This document shows positions 5,355-8,911 of a stretch of DNA of 8,911 nt, one piece after another. The notes below the pieces were generated by a model that made no database searches, was not told where the DNA came from, and saw only the letters and a list, made by a program, of their open reading frames with translations. Where the stretch lies: the NCBI GenBank assembly GCA_020201295.1, contig JAIVHA010000085.1:1-8911 (forward strand). Reading direction: 5' to 3'. Numbering within the stretch: the first letter of the stretch is position 1; every line of letters starts with the position of its first letter. The position numbers were made by a program, and so were the translations under genes. This DNA is from Lysobacteraceae bacterium. Its GTDB lineage: Bacteria; Pseudomonadota; Gammaproteobacteria; DSM-19610.

Positions 5355-7072
5355 TCGATAAAAACGCAAAAATCTATATCGCTGGCCACCGTGGCCTGGT
5401 GGGCGGAGCCATTGTTCGGCAGTTGGAGAAGGCCGGTTACACCAATTTGCTCACCGCCACCAGCCGCGAGCTGGACCTGCGCGAGCAGGCCGCGGTGCGT
5501 GACTTCTTCGCCGCGCACAAGCCCGACTATGTGTTCCTGGCGGCGGCGAAGGTGGGTGGCATCCTGGCCAACGATACCTATCCGGCGGAATTCCTCTATG
5601 ACAACCTGATGATGGAAGCCAACGTCATCGATGCGGCCTACCGCAACGGGGTGCAGAAGCTGCTGTTCCTGGGCAGTACCTGCATTTATCCGCGCATGGC
5701 GCCGCAGCCGCTGAAGGAGGAATACCTGCTCACCGGGCCGCTGGAATCCACCAATGAGTGGTATGCGGTGGCCAAGATCGCCGGCATCAAGCTGTGCCAG
5801 GCTTACCAGCGCCAGTATGGCGCGCGGTTCATTTCCGCCATGCCCACCAATCTCTACGGGCCGGGCGACAATTTCGACCTGGAGAAGTCCCACGTCATGC
5901 CGGCGCTGATCCGCAAGTTCCACGAGGCGAAGGTGAGTGGCGCGTCGACGGTGACGGTGTGGGGCAGTGGCAAGCCCCTGCGCGAGTTCCTGCACGTGGA
6001 CGACTGCGCCGCCGCCTGCCTGTTCCTGATGGAGCGTTACGAGGACAACGAAATCGTCAATATCGGTTTTGGCTCCGATGTCAGCATCGCCGATCTGGCG
6101 GCCCTGGTGAAACAGGCGGTAGGATATGAGGGTGAAATCGTCTACGACAGCAGCAAGCCCGACGGTACGCCGCGCAAGCTGGTGGATACGGGGCGTATTA
6201 TGGCACTGGGCTGGCAGCCGCGGATTGGGCTGGAGGAAGGGATACGGGATGCCTACGGGTGGTTCCTGGAGCACGTGGAGACCGCGCCCGGTGAGATGCT
6301 GCTGGCCGCGGGGCTGCTGTTCGGCTGCGGGGGCGCCGAGGAGCGCAAGGCCAAGTACCTGGAGCGTAGCAAGGCCTTCATCGCCGAGGAGGACTGGGAC
6401 AAGGCGCGGGTCGAGATCCGCAATGTGCTGCAGATCGATCCCAAGACGGCCGAGGCACATTACCTGTTGGGCCAGGTGGAGGAGAAGCGCCAGGAGTGGC
6501 GGCGTGCCTACGGCGCCTATTCCAAGGCCGTGGAGTTGGACCCCGATAACCTCCCCGCACGCGAACGTCTTGCGCAGTTCTACATGCTGCAGGCCAATGC
6601 CCACCGCGGCCAGGATCAGCGCACGGAAGAGGCCAATGCCCTGGGCCAGGCCCAGAACGAGATCGATGAGATCCTCAAGCGTGATCCCAGTCATCCTGGT
6701 GCGCGCGCCCTGCAGGCCTCCATGCTCTCCCGCGAAGGCAAGACCCAGGAAGCCCTGGCGCTGGCCGAGGCCGTGGTGCGCGACGCGCCCGACCATACCG
6801 CCGCCGCGGGGCTTCTGGCCGCTTTATACGAACAGGCGGGCCGTACCGCCGACGCGGAAAAGGTGCTGGTGGAAGGCGCGGCCAAGTCCAGCGAGCCGCT
6901 GCCCCTGCAGCTGCACCTGGCCCAGCTCTATGCCCGCGACAAGCAGCCGGAAAAGGCGGAACAGGTCATGCGCGATGTCATCGCCGCCCGACCCGACGAG
7001 CTGCGGCATCGGATTTCCCTGGCGCAGTTCCTGTCAAACGCGACGCCGCGAAACAGGTCTACCAGGTTGTGA
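5351..7072 (+). CDS. fcl: GDP-L-fucose synthase reading into a TPR lipoprotein
   Basis: Residues 1-310 are a complete GDP-L-fucose synthase, the cytoplasmic NADPH-dependent epimerase/reductase that converts the Gmd product to GDP-L-fucose. The nucleotide site is GHRGLVGG (12-19). The catalytic set is Ser109 and Cys111 in GSTCIYP, Tyr138 and Lys142 in EWYAVAK, and His181 in KSHVMP. ATG 5351 is chosen because an upstream GTG (5330) lies in the inserted repeat. The enzyme's usual end, WFLEHVE, is followed without a stop by MLLAAGLLFGC (316-326), which looks like a lipobox, and then by TPR repeats. A stop TGA sits out of frame at 6292-6294. One extra base just before it would end the enzyme at about 314 residues, near the E. 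coli length of 321. The last 12 residues, after 7033, are out-of-frame product of a second shift. A true fusion would put a lipoprotein signal inside a cytoplasmic enzyme, so I doubt it works as drawn. Confidence 0.9.
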   Translation: MIDKNAKIYIAGHRGLVGGAIVRQLEKAGYTNLLTATSRELDLREQAAVRDFFAAHKPDYVFLAAAKVGGILANDTYPAEFLYDNLMMEANVIDAAYRNGVQKLLFLGSTCIYPRMAPQPLKEEYLLTGPLESTNEWYAVAKIAGIKLCQAYQRQYGARFISAMPTNLYGPGDNFDLEKSHVMPALIRKFHEAKVSGASTVTVWGSGKPLREFLHVDDCAAACLFLMERYEDNEIVNIGFGSDVSIADLAALVKQAVGYEGEIVYDSSKPDGTPRKLVDTGRIMALGWQPRIGLEEGIRDAYGWFLEHVETAPGEMLLAAGLLFGCGGAEERKAKYLERSKAFIAEEDWDKARVEIRNVLQIDPKTAEAHYLLGQVEEKRQEWRRAYGAYSKAVELDPDNLPARERLAQFYMLQANAHRGQDQRTEEANALGQAQNEIDEILKRDPSHPGARALQASMLSREGKTQEALALAEAVVRDAPDHTAAAGLLAALYEQAGRTADAEKVLVEGAAKSSEPLPLQLHLAQLYARDKQPEKAEQVMRDVIAARPDELRHRISLAQFLSNATPRNRSTRL

Positions 7073-8682
7073 TCGACCAGTTCAAGGATGAACCGCCGGG
7101 CCTGCAGGCGCGCAACCGACTGGCGGTGCACGCTGCCGCCGACGGTGACATGGAGCGGGCACGGCAGCTGACCGAGGCGGTACTGGTCGTGAACCCGAAG
7201 GACAACGACGCGCTGCTGTTCCGCGGCCGCATGTCCATGCAGGAAGGCGACCAGGATGCCGCCGTGGCGGACTTCCGTTCCGTGCTGCGTAACCAGCCCG
7301 AGTCGGTCGCGGTGCTGCACCTGCTGGCCGAGGCCCACCTGCGCAAGGGCGAGATGGAACTGGCGGCCAGCAACCTGCGCCGCGCCACCGAGGCCGCTCC
7401 GGGCAATGCCGACGCGCGGGTGAAGTATGCCCGCTTCCTGCTGGCGCGCCGTGATATACCCGGCGCCCTGGACCAGGTGGACCGGGCCCTGACCCTGGCA
7501 CCGGAAAGTGCCGATGCCCGGGCCGCCAAGGCGGAGATCCTGGCGGCCAAGGGCGACCTGGGCGCGGTCAAGACCGAACTCGCCAAGCTCAAGCTGTCCG
7601 ACCCGGACAACCCCGAGGCCTTCCTGCGCATGGCGCGGGTGCTGCTGGCGGAGCGGGACCTCGAGGGGGCCCGGGCCGAGGTCGATGCCGTGCTCACCAA
7701 GGATCCCAAGCATGTGTCGGCCCTGCTGGTGAAGACGGATATCCTGGCCGCGGCCCAGGACATGGAGGGCTTGCGTGCCACCATCGAGCAGCTCAAGGCG
7801 GCCGCCCCGGACAACCCGGAAGGTTATTTCCGCATGGGCCGCATGTTGCGCAGCCAGGGGGATGTGGAGGGCGCGCTGCGTGAATACGAGCGCGGCTATG
7901 CCCTGGCGCGGGATGCCGGCAAGCAGCTCATGCTGAACGAAATCATTACCACCCAGCTGGCCGCCGGCCAGGCCGACCAGGCCCTGGCGCGGCTGGAGGC
8001 CGTGTTGCGTGAAGAGCCCGATCATCCCACGGCACATGGTTTGCTGGGTAATGTTCAGGCGGCGCGCCAGGACTATGCCGCGGCGGAGGCCGCCTATGCC
8101 CGTCAGGTGGAACTGGCACCGAACCTGGCCGTCAATCATTCACGGCTGGCAGCGGTCCGTGGCATGCGCGGGGATGACGCCGGCGCCATGGCCACCATCC
8201 GCCAGGGGCTGGAAGTGGCTGGGGATGATGTCAGCCTGTTGGTCGGGCTGGCCTCCTTCCAGGAACGGCAAGGCGACATGGATGGTGCCATCGCCAGCTA
8301 TGAGCGGGTGCTGAAGCAACAGGCCAACAATGCCGTGGCCACGAATAACCTCGCGGCCCTGCTGGCGGACCATCGCCAGGATCCGGCGAGTCTGGCTCGG
8401 GCACAGGAATTGGTAGCCAAGCTCAGCAACGTGGACCGCCCGGTATTCCAGGACACCATCGGCTGGGTGCATTACCGCAGTGGTGACTACGCCCGCGCAA
8501 TCGAGGTGCTGGAGCCGGTGGTCGAGGCCGCGCCCGAGATGGCCGTGTTCCACTACCACCTGGGCATGGCCTACGCCGGGGCCGGAGACAAGGCCAAGGC
8601 GCGCACCCACCTGAGCCGGGCCCTGGAGCTGGGTAACTTCGCCGAAGAAGAACAGGCGCGGGAGGCCTTGGCCGGGCTTTGA
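6296..8682 (+). pseudogene. Frameshifted TPR lipoprotein, PrsT-like (reconstructed extent)
   Basis: Read through with one base restored after 7033, this is a TPR protein of about 795 residues that starts with a short hydrophobic stretch and lipobox LLFGC. Such TPR lipoproteins, called PrsT in exosortase A systems, usually sit beside exosortase and polysaccharide genes; a periplasmic scaffolding role is likely but unproven. At the break, the first frame reads AQFLSNATP while the next reads VKRDAAKQVYQVVIDQF from 7033, which continues the protein naturally. The N-terminus is uncertain. ATG 6296 gives a signal with no basic residue. ATG 6249, preceded by GGAGGAAGG (6232-6240), would give a signal containing WRPRP but needs one more base near 6288. 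With both bases restored the protein is about 811 residues. The losses may be sequencing errors rather than decay. Confidence 0.7.
7069..8682 (+). CDS. TPR repeat protein, C-terminal part after the frameshift
   Basis: This 537-residue open frame is almost wholly TPR repeats, helix pairs of about 34 residues with typical positions such as DPDNPEAFLRMARVLLAERD and APDNPEGYFRMGRMLRSQGD. The final unit, QDTIGWVHYRSGDYARAIEV followed by FHYHLGMAYAGAGDKAKA, resembles the end of PrsT-type proteins. The GTG at 7069 is only the first start codon in the frame: homologous sequence continues upstream to 7033, there is no ribosome binding site, and the previous frame ends over it. It should therefore be read as the rest of the TPR lipoprotein that begins near 6296. 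It ends in TGA 30 bases before a REP palindrome. Confidence 0.85.
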   Translation: MIDQFKDEPPGLQARNRLAVHAAADGDMERARQLTEAVLVVNPKDNDALLFRGRMSMQEGDQDAAVADFRSVLRNQPESVAVLHLLAEAHLRKGEMELAASNLRRATEAAPGNADARVKYARFLLARRDIPGALDQVDRALTLAPESADARAAKAEILAAKGDLGAVKTELAKLKLSDPDNPEAFLRMARVLLAERDLEGARAEVDAVLTKDPKHVSALLVKTDILAAAQDMEGLRATIEQLKAAAPDNPEGYFRMGRMLRSQGDVEGALREYERGYALARDAGKQLMLNEIITTQLAAGQADQALARLEAVLREEPDHPTAHGLLGNVQAARQDYAAAEAAYARQVELAPNLAVNHSRLAAVRGMRGDDAGAMATIRQGLEVAGDDVSLLVGLASFQERQGDMDGAIASYERVLKQQANNAVATNNLAALLADHRQDPASLARAQELVAKLSNVDRPVFQDTIGWVHYRSGDYARAIEVLEPVVEAAPEMAVFHYHLGMAYAGAGDKAKARTHLSRALELGNFAEEEQAREALAGL

Positions 8683-8712
8683 GTTCAGGTATGCCTCGCC
8701 AATGAAGCGATC

Positions 8713-8776
8713 GTAGGAGCGGCCTCTGGCCGCGAACCGGGTGCCATATCGGTTCGCGGCCAGAGGCCGCTCCTAC
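8713..8776. repeat. REP-type palindrome downstream of the TPR gene
   Basis: Two 27-base arms (8713-8739 and 8750-8776) are perfect reverse complements around a 10-base loop. The left arm begins GTAGGAGCGGCCTCTGGCCG and matches the REP at 3622-3673 except at two positions, both compensated in the opposite arm. It follows the last gene of the operon by 30 bases, where a hairpin could protect the mRNA 3' end. No T-run follows. Confidence 0.92.
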
Positions 8777-8800
8777 AGATTCAGGAATCTCTGATTTATT

Positions 8801-8893
8801 CGTCATTGCGAGGATGCCTTGACCCGAAGGGTAAGGTACACATGATGAAGCCCGAAGGGATTCTATGGGCCAGGAGCGACGCGGCAATCTCCA
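8801..8893. repeat. Dispersed intergenic repeat of the GTCATTGCGAG type
   Basis: The segment opens with CGTCATTGCGAGG and closes with GGAGCGACGCGGCAATCTCC, ends I recognise from a widespread class of dispersed bacterial intergenic repeats. Here they are split by about 60 bases that hold two small hairpins, CCCGAAGGG at 8823-8831 and 8851-8859. ATTGC (8805-8809) and GCAAT (8884-8888) could pair to close the unit. No open frame of note is present. The identification is from memory. Confidence 0.6.
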
Positions 8894-8911
8894 ACCGATT
8901 GATTCTACGGT

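Noticed and set aside
5303..6796. Long antisense open frames here and at 701-2020, 2567-3553 and 6928-8139
   Set aside because: They are mirror products of GC-rich coding sequence, have no family motifs, and lie opposite well-identified genes.
7028..7045. Programmed -1 frameshifting as the reason for the split TPR gene
   Set aside because: No slippery heptamer is present at the switch point; a lost base is simpler.
8713..8785. The terminal REP as an intrinsic terminator
   Set aside because: The stem is strong but no T-run follows.

Overview
The window is an exosortase and exopolysaccharide locus, all on the + strand, from a GC-rich proteobacterium. A gammaproteobacterium is most likely. The reasons are the exosortase/EpsI fusion, the REP-type palindromes beginning GTAGGAGCGG, and GC-rich codon use in the main genes. 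The genus cannot be read from the sequence.

Layout. Positions 1-475 are an A+T-richer leader with no gene that can be supported. At 476-2032 is a membrane exosortase fused to an EpsI domain, most like the XrtD (VPLPA-CTERM) type. At 2066-3736 is a WecA/MraY-family polyprenyl-phosphate sugar-1-phosphate transferase with a long extra membrane domain; its 3' end runs through a REP palindrome. gmd follows at 3762-4853 (GDP-mannose 4,6-dehydratase). A 0.5-kb insertion with 39-bp inverted repeats then carries a GxxExxY-family gene of the PD-(D/E)XK type. Next is fcl (GDP-L-fucose synthase, from 5351), which reads without a stop into a TPR lipoprotein. That TPR gene is frameshifted near 7033 and ends at 8682. 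A second REP palindrome and part of a third dispersed repeat close the window.

Working together. The WecA-like enzyme would load the first sugar phosphate onto the lipid carrier. Gmd and Fcl would turn GDP-mannose into GDP-L-fucose for the same exopolysaccharide. The exosortase/EpsI protein would process and anchor envelope proteins with a C-terminal sorting signal, and a TPR lipoprotein of PrsT type is a usual partner of such systems. No sorted substrate gene is present here.

Main discovery. The GxxExxY element sits exactly between gmd and fcl and is flanked by a direct repeat, ATGA. Removing it and one repeat copy restores a classic ATGA stop/start overlap between the two genes. This is strong internal evidence for a real insertion of a small, transposase-less element whose only gene is a predicted PD-(D/E)XK nuclease-fold protein. 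The fcl-TPR fusion and the TPR frameshift can each be explained by loss of one base, so they may be assembly errors or real decay.
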